From the NCBI GenBank assembly GCA_030835135.1, contig JAUQWO010000057.1, positions 1 to 64,000 on the forward strand: DNA of 64,000 nucleotides. Direction: 5' to 3'. Under the pieces are notes generated by a model, which was not told the origin of the DNA, made no database searches, and was given only the letters and a program-made list of their open reading frames with translations. A program made the translations under genes and the position numbers. Each line of letters opens with the position of its first letter. The stretch's first letter is position 1. Source of the stretch: Bacteroidota bacterium. Lineage in GTDB: Bacteria > Bacteroidota > Ignavibacteria > UBA10030 > UBA6906. Below are positions 1 through 8,182 of the stretch, piece by piece.

Positions 1-216
1 GGCGAGATACGGAGGTGTAGGGGCGGTGCATGCACCGCCCGCAACGGCATGTCCGGATGAAACCAGAACAATTGGATCGGACATATTCGGCGAGATACGG
101 AGGTGTAGGGGCGGTGCATGCACCGCCCGCAACGGCATGTCCGGATGGAACCAGAACAATTGGATCGGATATATTCGGCGAGATACGGAGGTGTAGGGGC
201 GGTGCATGCACCGCCC
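1..216. repeat. 88-bp tandem repeat carrying a GCATGC-centred palindrome
   Basis: Units begin at 1, 89 and 177, so the period is exactly 88 bp; the third copy is partial, ending after the palindrome. Copies 1 and 2 differ at only a few positions. Each unit contains a perfect inverted repeat with arms GGGCGGTGC / GCACCGCCC meeting at GCATGC, preceded by TGTAG. A related palindrome lies at 22313-22342 and a decayed one near 7391-7411. It looks like a REP-type intergenic repeat rather than coding sequence. Confidence 0.85.
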
Positions 217-237
217 CTGCGGTCAGATGCAGGAGAT

Positions 238-1023
238 CTACAACGCGAACCCGATCATGGTACGGATGAGGAAGCCATTCTCCGCGGCCGCCGGCAACTC
301 CCGGAATGCGCTGCTCAACCGGTTGCTCGTGGTCGCGCGGATGATCGCACCTCCACCGAGCGTGACGTGCCATGGTGTGCCTTCGATCGCAAGACTTGCT
401 GTGGGTCCGACGAAGAGCCGCGCCCCGCCCTCTGCCTCTTCATCATCCCAGAACCCCTCGAGATCCTGCCCGACCGCCTCGAGGCCGATGCGCAGCGACC
501 GCGAGATGTCATATGATGCACCCAGCGTGAACATGATGTCCACGGCATCCCTGTCCGAGGAGAGCGGCTTCTCCAGCAACACATTGCCGTATGCCATGAT
601 CGAGCTGAACCGTCTGCCGATCGATGCGCGTCCGAGCAGGATATTCGTGCCGCTGTATTCATGCCGTACGCCTGCCCCCGCCCGCAGATCCACAACATGG
701 TCCCGCGCATTCAGGACCCGTGTCAGAAGTTCGAGGTGCTGCGAAGATCTGCTGGTTCCGTCGTGCAATGCCAGACCCAGATGGCCGAGCACGGTCCAGT
801 CGGCACCGAGGTTCGCCTGAAGCCCAATGCTCTGCTCAACCGCATCACCACCCAGCGGCTCGAACGTTTGCTTCCCATACGCCGCTGCGTACTGCAGGAA
901 GACACCGGGCTGCTCCGCCGAAGCAGGGGTGAAGGTGAAGAGGAACGGACGGTCCTGGGCGTGAACCCGACCAGTGACCAGGACGAACACCAATGCCAGA
1001 GCGAGACGGTAGTTGCGATTCAT
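238..1023 (-). CDS. Predicted outer-membrane beta-barrel protein, function unknown
   Basis: 261 residues. The start ATG has an ACGGAG ribosome site six bases upstream. Residues 1-23 form a clear signal peptide (hydrophobic LALALVFVLV core, cleavage after HAQ). The rest is made of short alternating polar/hydrophobic strands with many Gly and aromatic residues, and the chain ends in a hydrophobic FAL, all typical of a Gram-negative outer-membrane barrel. I recognise no named family. It lies downstream of and in the same direction as the envelope ABC cluster, but a gap of about 250 bp suggests its own transcript. It could also be a soluble beta-rich periplasmic protein. Confidence 0.7.
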   Translation of the reverse strand: MNRNYRLALALVFVLVTGRVHAQDRPFLFTFTPASAEQPGVFLQYAAAYGKQTFEPLGGDAVEQSIGLQANLGADWTVLGHLGLALHDGTSRSSQHLELLTRVLNARDHVVDLRAGAGVRHEYSGTNILLGRASIGRRFSSIMAYGNVLLEKPLSSDRDAVDIMFTLGASYDISRSLRIGLEAVGQDLEGFWDDEEAEGGARLFVGPTASLAIEGTPWHVTLGGGAIIRATTSNRLSSAFRELPAAAENGFLIRTMIGFAL

Positions 1024-1280
1024 GCGATACTCCGTGAAGGTGACAAGATGAACGGTAGGAGGACCCCGGGGTGGATCCGATCCACACTGTAAGATACAAC
1101 GAACGCATCAAAGAAAAATAGGCACCGTATTATCTTGGTATCAAGAATTTCTTCATTCGTTGCGATGGCGCCGCGGGGAGTGGCCTGGCGGGAAGAAACT
1201 TGCGGGAAGGACCTGGCGGAAAGGACCTGAGGTACCGGCACGGAAACGGGAACCGGCCGCACGAGCCAGCCCCAAAGCGG
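1024..1280. other. Intergenic region, no gene seen
   Basis: About 257 bp between two leftward genes. The part at 1095-1150 is AT-rich and is the likely promoter region of the downstream barrel gene; on the minus strand TTGATA (1139-1144) is followed by a weak CTATTT box. The part at 1170-1270 has irregular GGAAGGACCTGGCGG-type short repeats. No convincing RNA gene or small ORF. Confidence 0.5.
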
Positions 1281-2471
1281 TCAATACGCCCACCGGACCC
1301 GAGCCACCACCGCCCTCCCGCCGCCGCCATACTCGGTGCCCGGATCTCCGGAGAACAGAAGGGCGAACGTGGAAAGATCGAGGTCCGTGATCACCGACCA
1401 TGTGAGCGAGGGAAATATCACGAACGAATGATCGGTCGGATTGTAGATCGCGAAGACGCCACCGCGCACAAGCGGCGAGATGTCGTAACTGAACTCCTGA
1501 AACACCGACCACCGGGCCGGCGAGAGCAGCCCGAGGTGCGACGCGTGGACGGCATTGCGTTGCGTCAGATCCGTCACCCCTTCGCTATTATAGAGCAGCT
1601 CCGTGTGGATGTAGAACGAGTTCGGGAACGTGTAGTCGCCCGAGAGCGCTGCGGCGACCATCGTACCGGCCCCGGCATGGGGATGCAACGTGGCAGCACC
1701 GTACAACCCAACCTCGTCATGCATGCTGTAGTTGTCGTCATAGTCAGCTACCAGGAGTTCGCCACGGAACCCACCCCCCGCAATGTCGCCGGCCCAGGCA
1801 AGTCCGCCGTACGCACCATGGTTACGGATCCCCGCCAGCAGATGAATGTCGTACCCCCGTGTGTTGAACGTCCATTGCGCCCCGATCGTCGGATCGCGCC
1901 GCGCGCCAGGCGTGAATGCAAACTCGATCTTCGACAGCTCGCCGGTGTAGTACTGCACGCGAACCCCGTCCACCGGCGGCTTCTCTTCATAGTCGAAATC
2001 CAGCACCGACTGCGGATTGAACAGGTCCACGGTGTTCCACACCAGGTTCGTCCCCCATGCGATCCGCTGCCGCCCCACGGTGAACTGCCATGCTCCCGTG
2101 GTGGCGTTCAGATACAAGCGGTCCATCTGCGCATACCCGGCGGTCGAGGAGCCCTCCCACAACGCCACCCCCATCGTGCCGAACCCGCCGTCCTGCTCAA
2201 GTGTTCGGATGAAGTGCGGCGTGGAACGCACGCTCCCTCCGGAGAACGCCCGTGCCCGCACTTCTGCCACCGCACTGATCTCCGCGGTGGGAAACCAGCG
2301 GGCATTCAGGCGCCCGTGCAGCAGATGATCGTACCGCGCGTCGCCCGACGGCGGCGTGCTGCCGCTGAAGAGATACTTCACGTACCCGCCGATCTCATAG
2401 CTCTCCTGTTGCGCGCGGACGGCTGGCGTGAGCGCGATCAGGACAAGAAGGGTTCCGGCCACATGTCTCAT
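1281..2471 (-). CDS. Outer-membrane beta-barrel (DUF1302/porin-like) of the envelope ABC cluster
   Basis: The frame opens at 2570, but the start at 2471 (MRHVAGTLL) gives a proper signal peptide ending near VRAQ and has AGGGG about eight bases upstream; 396 residues from there. The mature protein is a long run of amphipathic strands with motifs such as DRLYLNATTG, FTVGRQRIAWG and WNTVDLFNP, resembling DUF1302/alginate-export-type barrels, and it ends in RWAY, a typical aromatic C-terminus. It is the last gene of a leftward run with an ATPase, two FtsX-type permeases and a LolA-like protein, so it is probably the outer-membrane element of that system. The substrate is unknown. Confidence 0.75.
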   Translation of the reverse strand: MRHVAGTLLVLIALTPAVRAQQESYEIGGYVKYLFSGSTPPSGDARYDHLLHGRLNARWFPTAEISAVAEVRARAFSGGSVRSTPHFIRTLEQDGGFGTMGVALWEGSSTAGYAQMDRLYLNATTGAWQFTVGRQRIAWGTNLVWNTVDLFNPQSVLDFDYEEKPPVDGVRVQYYTGELSKIEFAFTPGARRDPTIGAQWTFNTRGYDIHLLAGIRNHGAYGGLAWAGDIAGGGFRGELLVADYDDNYSMHDEVGLYGAATLHPHAGAGTMVAAALSGDYTFPNSFYIHTELLYNSEGVTDLTQRNAVHASHLGLLSPARWSVFQEFSYDISPLVRGGVFAIYNPTDHSFVIFPSLTWSVITDLDLSTFALLFSGDPGTEYGGGGRAVVARVRWAY

Positions 2472-2532
2472 GGGCGAACCCCTGCGGCTGGTATGACCAC
2501 GGTCAGCACAGGAAGGCCTTCGGACTCGTGTC

Positions 2533-3240
2533 TCATGCGTGCGCTCCCGCACCGGGCACATCGGATGCAATGCGTCCGTCCTCGAGCGTGATCACCCGGT
2601 GCGCGCGCTGGATGACGCGCGGGTCGTGGGTGGAGAAGATGAACGTCATGCCGTGCTCCTCATTGAGACGCTCCATGAGCTCGAGCAACGCCACCGCCGA
2701 CTTCCCATCGAGGTTCGCCGTGGGTTCGTCCGCAAGAACGAACGATGGGTGCGACGCCAGGGCGCGCGCCACGGCAACGCGCTGCTGCTGTCCGCCGGAG
2801 AGTTCCGACGGACGGGCATCAGCGCGGTCCGCCAGCCCCACCGATGCGAGGAGCTCCATCGTCCGCACACCGCGCTCGGACTTCGGCACGCCCTGAAGGA
2901 GCATGATGAACTCCACATTCTCGGCGGCCGTCAGCACCGGTATCAGATTGTATGCCTGAAACACGAACCCGATATGGCGCAGACGGAAATCGATCAGCGC
3001 GTCGGTCCCCATGCCGGTGATGTTCACCCCGTCGATGGTGACCTGCCCTTCGGTCGGATGGTCCAGCCCGCCGATCATGTTCAGCAGCGTGGTCTTGCCC
3101 GAGCCCGACGGACCGACGATGGCTGTGAACTCGCCGCGCTCCACGCCGAAGCTGACGCCGTCCAGCGCCCGCACCGGTACCGCGCCGTGGTCATAGATCC
3201 TGATGATAGTGTCGACCGTAAGAAGTGCCATGGAGATCAT
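2533..3240 (-). CDS. LolD/MacB-type ABC transporter ATP-binding protein
   Basis: ATPase of an envelope ABC transporter of the LolCDE/MacAB class. With the start at 3240 the protein has 235 residues: Walker A GPSGSGKT at 43-50, Q-loop FVFQAYN about 92-98, signature LSGGQQQR at 147-154, Walker B FVLADEP at 167-173 and a switch His in FSTHDP. The frame is open upstream to 3447, but that part is compositionally non-coding. The ATG at 3240 overlaps the TGA of the upstream permease (ATGA), implying translational coupling; a second ATG at 3231 is possible. The two permeases just upstream are its partners. Confidence 0.9.
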   Translation of the reverse strand: MISMALLTVDTIIRIYDHGAVPVRALDGVSFGVERGEFTAIVGPSGSGKTTLLNMIGGLDHPTEGQVTIDGVNITGMGTDALIDFRLRHIGFVFQAYNLIPVLTAAENVEFIMLLQGVPKSERGVRTMELLASVGLADRADARPSELSGGQQQRVAVARALASHPSFVLADEPTANLDGKSAVALLELMERLNEEHGMTFIFSTHDPRVIQRAHRVITLEDGRIASDVPGAGAHA

Positions 3241-4451
3241 CCGAACGTTGAAAGGGCGGCCGACGGCACGAGCCGCACGGCCTTGATCGCGGGGTAGAGT
3301 GCCGCAAGGAACGATGCCGCCATGACCATCGCGCCGAGCGTCGGGTAGAGCACCGCGTGCACCGCCGGGTAGAGCATCGCACTCATCCCATACATCGTCA
3401 GCCCCTCCGAGAACCAGGCAAGATCGATCCCGGCTGTCCCTGCCCATGCCAGCGTGAGGGCACCGAGCAGCGTCCCGGCAATGCTTCCTGTCAGCGACAG
3501 AAGGAACGTTTCGAGCATGATCATGCTGAAGAGCCGCCGACGTTTCATCCCCACGGCCATCAGCATCCCGAACTCGCGGACGCGGTCCAGCACCGACATG
3601 AGCATCGTGTTCGTCACGCCGAAGAGCAACGCGAGCAGGATGATGCCGAGGAAGACCGCTGCCGTGACGTCCGCGCTCTCGGCCGAAAGCTTCAACTCGG
3701 GGGCAAGGTCTTTCCAGCTCTCCACGCGCACCCCGGGCCAGGCTGCCGCGAGCTTCCGTTGCACGGAGCCGAGACTGTCGTTCGTGGCAAGGCGGATCGC
3801 GATCTCGTGCACCGGATGTGCACCGAGCAGCTCCGCGAGATCGCTGCTGCGCACCATCACCGTGGAGCCGTCGAATGGGGTCGATTCCGTGTTGAAGATG
3901 CCGGCGACACGGAAGGCGCTGTACATGATGGTGCCGTCAGGACGCTGGAAGCTCAGGACCAGCTTGCCCTTCAGGCGCAGGCCGAGCTTCTCTTTCAGTT
4001 TCTTGCCGACCAACACGGGCAGGCGCCCGGATCCCTCGAAGAACGACCCTTCCGTGATCCGGTGCGCGATGGCGGTCGCGGCGCGTTCCTTCGCCGGTTC
4101 CAGTCCGACGATGCGGACCCCCGTGGCCGTGACGGCGGACGACGCCATGCCGTCCACGAGCGTGCGCGGTGACACCCCCGTCACCCCCGCGACCGCACGG
4201 GCCGACTGTTCAATGCTGTCCGGGCCGGACAGGGCCATCGATAACAGCCGTTCTTCCGTGAAACCGGGTGCATGGATCTGCATGTGCGCGAGGTCGCGGT
4301 CAATGGACGTGCTGACGATGGAATCGTACATGCCCGTGAAGATGCCTGCAGCGAAGAGACCGCCCCACAGACCCGAAGCGATGGCAGCGATCATGATGGC
4401 GCTGCGGCGCTTCGAACGCCAGATGTTTTTCCAGGCAAGAGCGATCAGCAT
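3237..4451 (-). CDS. FtsX/MacB-family ABC transporter permease (second)
   Basis: 404 residues. Architecture is one N-terminal membrane segment (about 17-40, after the basic WKNIWRSKRR stretch), a large periplasmic MacB_PCD-like domain, and three C-terminal membrane segments (about 255-400) forming the FtsX domain, including VGMKRRRLFSMIMLE after the first of them. Such LolC/LolE-like proteins transmit ATP hydrolysis in the cytoplasm to periplasmic partners and move lipoproteins or hydrophobic cargo. It overlaps the ATPase start by four bases. Together with the permease at 4526-5767 it probably forms a heterodimer. Confidence 0.9.
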   Translation of the reverse strand: MLIALAWKNIWRSKRRSAIMIAAIASGLWGGLFAAGIFTGMYDSIVSTSIDRDLAHMQIHAPGFTEERLLSMALSGPDSIEQSARAVAGVTGVSPRTLVDGMASSAVTATGVRIVGLEPAKERAATAIAHRITEGSFFEGSGRLPVLVGKKLKEKLGLRLKGKLVLSFQRPDGTIMYSAFRVAGIFNTESTPFDGSTVMVRSSDLAELLGAHPVHEIAIRLATNDSLGSVQRKLAAAWPGVRVESWKDLAPELKLSAESADVTAAVFLGIILLALLFGVTNTMLMSVLDRVREFGMLMAVGMKRRRLFSMIMLETFLLSLTGSIAGTLLGALTLAWAGTAGIDLAWFSEGLTMYGMSAMLYPAVHAVLYPTLGAMVMAASFLAALYPAIKAVRLVPSAALSTFG

Positions 4452-4525
4452 GAGAGACCGTTGTTCGTCAAGAAATGAAGATAGCTGATTTCTGAAAGCT
4501 GATATCTGAACCGAATCCTGATCAT

Positions 4526-5767
4526 CTACTTCGTACCGGTGTTCATCCGCAGCACGACGATGACCGGGTACACGGCGCTGAGAATGCCCAGGGTCCCCAC
4601 GATGAGCGCCTGAGACCAGAACACCAACGGATCCGCGCTGAACGGCAGGATCGGTTCCATGCCGTACGCGAGCATCACCTTCTCATATTCTCCGCCGAGC
4701 ACGATGGGATGCGCATGGAGCCAGAGCACAATGGGGATGGCGCCGATGATGCCCGCTGCCGCCCCGGTGAGCGCGATCAGCACGGCCTCGATCACCGTGA
4801 CCATCGCCAGCCGTCCGCGGCGCATCCCCAGCGCGACGACCATCCGGAATTCCTTCCGCCGTTCCGTGGTCATCATCACCACCGTGCTGAAGATCCCGAA
4901 CCCGATCACGATGTACAGGATCAGGAGCATGATCACGGTGCCGCCGTTGTTCGCGTCCACGGCCTGCACGAGCTCGGGCAACAGCTCACGCCACGTCATC
5001 ACTTCACGCCCACTCCCCACGGACGCATGGATGCCCGCGGCGGCGGCATCGCTCTTCTCCTGGTCGGCCAACATTACGGCAACGGATGTCACCCGCCCGT
5101 CGGCGGCGAACGTCCGCTGCGCTTCCGTCAGTGTGAGGAAGAACGCATTATTGTTCATATCAGGAATGGGATATGCCAGGATGCCGGCGATGCGGATGAG
5201 ACCCGCCGCGGTCACCCCCTGGTATCCCTGTCCGTACAGTACCAGCGTATCGCCGACGTCCGCTCCCAGCATGCGTGCCAGCCCGGCACCCACGAGCGCA
5301 CCGTCGGTCCATGCCGCCAGCGCCGTCCCCCGTATCAGCCGCTTACCGAATCCCGTCATGCCGTCTTCGCGCAGAGGGTCGACGCCGAAAACCGGCACCA
5401 CCTTGGTGACGGTGCCGTGCGCGATGAGTGCAACGGTCTCGAGGCGCGGAACGACATGATCGACGCCCGGAATGGCCGCGGTGGCAGCGAGCAGTGTGCT
5501 GTCCACCGGCATGCTCTCGTCCAGCGACCGTTTCTCCCAGTACCCCGTGCCGTGCACCTGTACGTGACCGGTGGAGAACCCTACCATGGTCTCGATGAGC
5601 AGCTGATTCTGCCCGACCTGCGTGGAGGAGATGAGCACGGAGAGGAACACCGCGAAGAAGATCGATGCGCAGGCGATGAGCGTGCGCCGCGGATTGCGCC
5701 AGAGGTTGCGCCATGCGAGTCGGAACAGGAGTCCGCGCGTGGCAGCCGCTGTGACGGCCGGGGCCAT
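4526..5767 (-). CDS. FtsX/MacB-family ABC transporter permease (first)
   Basis: 413 residues with the same plan as its downstream paralogue: basic N-terminus (LAWRNLWRNPRRT), first membrane segment about 28-50, periplasmic domain, then three membrane segments around 275-405 with GMRRGRLAMVTVIEAVL in between. It starts only two bases after the stop of the LolA-like gene. The 74-bp gap to the second permease holds an imperfect short repeat (GCTGATTTCTGAA / GCTGATATCTGAA) but no obvious promoter, so the cluster is probably one transcript. Two different permeases with a single ATPase is the LolCDE-like arrangement. Confidence 0.9.
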   Translation of the reverse strand: MAPAVTAAATRGLLFRLAWRNLWRNPRRTLIACASIFFAVFLSVLISSTQVGQNQLLIETMVGFSTGHVQVHGTGYWEKRSLDESMPVDSTLLAATAAIPGVDHVVPRLETVALIAHGTVTKVVPVFGVDPLREDGMTGFGKRLIRGTALAAWTDGALVGAGLARMLGADVGDTLVLYGQGYQGVTAAGLIRIAGILAYPIPDMNNNAFFLTLTEAQRTFAADGRVTSVAVMLADQEKSDAAAAGIHASVGSGREVMTWRELLPELVQAVDANNGGTVIMLLILYIVIGFGIFSTVVMMTTERRKEFRMVVALGMRRGRLAMVTVIEAVLIALTGAAAGIIGAIPIVLWLHAHPIVLGGEYEKVMLAYGMEPILPFSADPLVFWSQALIVGTLGILSAVYPVIVVLRMNTGTK

Positions 5768-5769
5768 GG

Positions 5770-6639
5770 TCAGCGTACCCGCTTCATGTTCTGTTCGGAG
5801 AAGAACGACGGATCGTAGTTCTTGTCGAACCGGAGTTCGTGGTAGTGGAGCACGGTCTTCTTCCCGGGCTCATGGACCGGCACCATCTCGAAGTGTGCAG
5901 GCAGGGTGCGGTCGCCGAACTTCCGGATCATGCTGCCGGTGAAGGTGCGCACCTGCTGGCCGTCCTCGTCGTAGAAGTCGGTCCGCAGTTGCAGGTACCC
6001 CTCCTTCGAGATCCACATGATCACCTTCCCCCATACCACGCCGGCTTCGGGGCGCGGGACCAGCGATACTTTCCAGCACGCGCGTCCTTCGATGCTCTCT
6101 TCGCCGAGAAGCGTATGGGTGTAGTCGTCGATGATCGAGGACTGGCGGACGAGATCGTCGTTGGTGAAGTCGGACCCCATCCACGACTGCAGCATCATGG
6201 ACGGCGGGAGCTTGATCACGCGCTGCACGGACGGCAGCCAGTTCCACACTTCGTTCTTCCGCTTGAGGGTGACCGACCCCTTGTCGCGCGCCGGGGCGGT
6301 CACGTATACCATCGCATAGTCCGGTTCCATCGACCAGATCTTCATGGCCACCGTGCGCGACCACTCCGGCTTCACGATGGTCATCGTCACTTCGGCATAC
6401 GAGCTCGTCCCCCGCATCAGGTCGTTGGAACGGGCGACGATCTCCTTCGCCGTCTGCGCGTGGACTGCGGGTGCGGTGGCGACGGACACAATAAGGAGCA
6501 TGATCGAAAGGACGGGCATCCTGCCGCGACCCGAGGAGCGGCACGGCCGGTCCATGTGCCCCGGGATCGCCCACGTCTCTGCGGTTTCGTGGCTCCGGCG
6601 GAGATCGGAGATGCGCAGCGGTGATTGCATTCTTTTCAT
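5770..6639 (-). CDS. Outer-membrane lipoprotein-sorting (LolA-like) protein
   Basis: Periplasmic protein of the LolA/LolB-like lipoprotein-sorting family: segments such as SSYAEVTMTIVKPEWSRTVAMKIW, split by the fold, and the C-terminal HFEMVPVHEPGKKT stretch fit that open-barrel family. Start is uncertain. The ATG at 6684 overlaps the TetR stop (ATGA); 6639 has AGAGG ten bases upstream and is used here; 6519 would place the obvious signal peptide (MPVLSIMLLIVSVATAPAVHAQ, shown here only to mark residues, cleavage after HAQ) right at the N-terminus. It is followed two bases later by the first permease. In this context it probably ferries a lipid or lipoprotein between the ABC complex and the outer membrane. 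Confidence 0.85.
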   Translation of the reverse strand: MKRMQSPLRISDLRRSHETAETWAIPGHMDRPCRSSGRGRMPVLSIMLLIVSVATAPAVHAQTAKEIVARSNDLMRGTSSYAEVTMTIVKPEWSRTVAMKIWSMEPDYAMVYVTAPARDKGSVTLKRKNEVWNWLPSVQRVIKLPPSMMLQSWMGSDFTNDDLVRQSSIIDDYTHTLLGEESIEGRACWKVSLVPRPEAGVVWGKVIMWISKEGYLQLRTDFYDEDGQQVRTFTGSMIRKFGDRTLPAHFEMVPVHEPGKKTVLHYHELRFDKNYDPSFFSEQNMKRVR

Positions 6640-6680
6640 CCCGGCTACACCTCTGTGATCGTACGGTCCGTGCATGTGGT

Positions 6681-7271
6681 TCATGATCCGAGTCCGCTAT
6701 AATACTGAACGAGGAGTTTTTCGATCCGGTCCAGAGGCACTGCGTCGGGCATGGCGTGGAAGTTCAATCCGATCCCGTCCATCAGCGAGCCGAGCAGGAA
6801 CATCTCCGCCTCCGGGTCGGCGGAGCCAAGGTCACGGAAGAGCATCGCAAAGGTGGCAAGGTACTGCTCGAGCATCGCCGCCTGTTTCCGGCGCGCGATA
6901 CGGACCATCGACGGGTCGTTGTGGAACTGGATGCCAAGCTTCACCAGTGCGGGATTCGTGCGGATGCCCTGAAACCAGGAATGAATGAAGCGGACCAGTG
7001 CCGCGCGGCGCTCGTCAATGGGTCCGGAACGCAGCGCGGGGATGTCGGCCGTCTGCTCCATGATGTGATCCAGGAGCGCCTCGAGAACCGCTTCCTTGCT
7101 TCTGAAGTGATGATAGATCAGCCCCTTGGAGATCCCTGCTCTGGCCGCGATCTCTTCCGTGGTGGTGGCATCGTACCCCTTGCGTGCGAAGAGGTCGGTT
7201 GCGGCGGCAAGGATAGCGGTTCGGCTTCGCTCACGGAGCTCGGCTGATCTTTCAGGGTTTCTGGGGGACAT
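6681..7271 (-). CDS. TetR-family repressor of the envelope ABC cluster
   Basis: 196 residues from the ATG at 7271 (MSPRNPER); the frame runs on to 7304 but would then read through the operator. The N-terminus is a standard TetR helix-turn-helix (AILAAATDLFARKGYDATTT, then IAARAGISKGLIYHHF) followed by a helical ligand domain of the usual length. It is the first gene of the leftward cluster, its stop overlaps the next possible start, and a 22-bp near-palindrome sits 13 bases upstream. Autoregulation and control of the ABC genes in response to an unknown small molecule is the natural inference. Confidence 0.9.
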   Translation of the reverse strand: MSPRNPERSAELRERSRTAILAAATDLFARKGYDATTTEEIAARAGISKGLIYHHFRSKEAVLEALLDHIMEQTADIPALRSGPIDERRAALVRFIHSWFQGIRTNPALVKLGIQFHNDPSMVRIARRKQAAMLEQYLATFAMLFRDLGSADPEAEMFLLGSLMDGIGLNFHAMPDAVPLDRIEKLLVQYYSGLGS

Positions 7272-7283
7272 GGCTTTCTTTGT

Positions 7284-7305
7284 ATTGACTGAACGGTCAG
7301 TCAAT
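7284..7305. promoter_or_regulatory. TetR operator, near-perfect 22-bp palindrome
   Basis: Arms ATTGACTGA and TCAGTCAAT flank a four-base centre (ACGG); the half-site TTGACTGA/TCAGTCAA is the classic TetR-family type. It lies between the TetR start (7271) and the AT-rich block TATACTATAC at 7305-7314, where it would cover the start region of leftward transcription. Confidence 0.75.
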
Positions 7306-7439
7306 ATACTATACGCCCGAACTCATGTCAAGTTTCATCAAGCCGCGCATTGCATAGCCCCGAACAAATGTGAACGAGCCAGTTTTCATAGAGGCGGTGC
7401 ATGGACCGCCCTGTGCAAAAAAAGAATCCGCCCCTCCCC

Positions 7440-7468
7440 TTGACTTTCAATGTGTTCTATAGTATACT
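7440..7468 (+). promoter_or_regulatory. Sigma70-type promoter for the second TetR gene
   Basis: TTGACT (7440-7445), 17-bp spacer, TATACT (7463-7468), 30 bp before the ATG at 7498. The sequence right after the -10 box (GTTCACTAACTAAACATCGTTC) is a loose inverted repeat resembling the better sites at 8124-8143, so it may be the operator for self-repression. Confidence 0.7.
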
Positions 7469-7497
7469 ATGTTCACTAACTAAACATCGTTCAGGGT

Positions 7498-8106
7498 ATG
7501 GGCATCACACAACGGCGCGACAGAGACAGACAGGAGATGCGAAAGCTGATCGTCGACACAGCCACGCAGATCCTCGTCGAAGAAGGGATCGACCAGGTCT
7601 CCATTCGCCGCATCGCGGACCGGATCGAGTACAGCCCCGGCACGATCTATCTGTACTTCGAGGACAAGGACGATATCCTGTACGAGGCACACCTCGAGGC
7701 GTTCAGCGCCTTCCTTGACGCCGAGATGACCGTCGCCGCCATCCCCGATCCCCTCGAGCGCTTGCAGGCGCTCGGACGGGTGTACGTCAACTTTGCCCTG
7801 TCGAACCAGCGCATGTACGACCTGATGTTCCTCATCCCCGTCCCACGCATCCAGAATAAGGAGAAGTACGACTGGAGCGTGAGCATCAGAACCTACCAGG
7901 TCCTCCGGACGATTGTCGAGGAATGCATCGCACAAGGAAGGATCAAGCCCAACCATCCGGACGTTGTTTCGATGCAGGTCTGGGCCACGGTCCATGGACT
8001 CGCGTCGCTCATCATCCGTCAGCGTATACCCATGGTTGACAAGGAGCTCGTGTCGCGCATGGTGGACCCGGTCCTCAACTACGCATTCGACGCCCTGAAA
8101 GCATGA
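7498..8106 (+). CDS. TetR/AcrR-family regulator next to TonB receptor
   Basis: 202 residues. HTH at about 20-60 with ILVEEGIDQVSIRRIADRI and YSPGTIYLYFEDKDDIL, the usual TetR pattern; the C-terminal domain is helical and resembles TetR_C_33-like ligand domains. It is transcribed in the same direction as the TonB receptor 76 bp downstream, with GTTCA-type inverted repeats both in its own promoter region and between the two genes, so it probably controls itself and the receptor. The inducer is unknown. The ATG lies four bases after a CAGGG; no better ribosome site is seen. Confidence 0.9.
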   Translation: MGITQRRDRDRQEMRKLIVDTATQILVEEGIDQVSIRRIADRIEYSPGTIYLYFEDKDDILYEAHLEAFSAFLDAEMTVAAIPDPLERLQALGRVYVNFALSNQRMYDLMFLIPVPRIQNKEKYDWSVSIRTYQVLRTIVEECIAQGRIKPNHPDVVSMQVWATVHGLASLIIRQRIPMVDKELVSRMVDPVLNYAFDALKA

Positions 8107-8123
8107 CCACGATTTTTTTTGCC

Positions 8124-8143
8124 TGTTCACTGAACACTGTTCA
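8124..8143. promoter_or_regulatory. Operator-like overlapping inverted repeats upstream of TonB receptor
   Basis: TGTTCA (8124-8129), one base, TGAACA (8131-8136), then another TGTTCA (8138-8143). The first pair is a perfect 6+1+6 palindrome. Related GTTCA half-sites flank the TetR gene promoter at 7470-7492. Confidence 0.6.
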
Positions 8144-8182
8144 TCAAATCTGTAGCGTTCATCACAACGATCGGGTGAAACC

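Noticed and set aside
1200-2591. 463-residue rightward frame
   Set aside because: It is the shadow of the leftward barrel gene; composition is Arg/His/Pro-rich with no domain, while the minus-strand frame has a signal peptide and barrel.
3241-3447. N-terminal extension of the ABC ATPase
   Set aside because: Lies inside the upstream permease gene and lacks ABC sequence; the ATGA overlap gives a better start.
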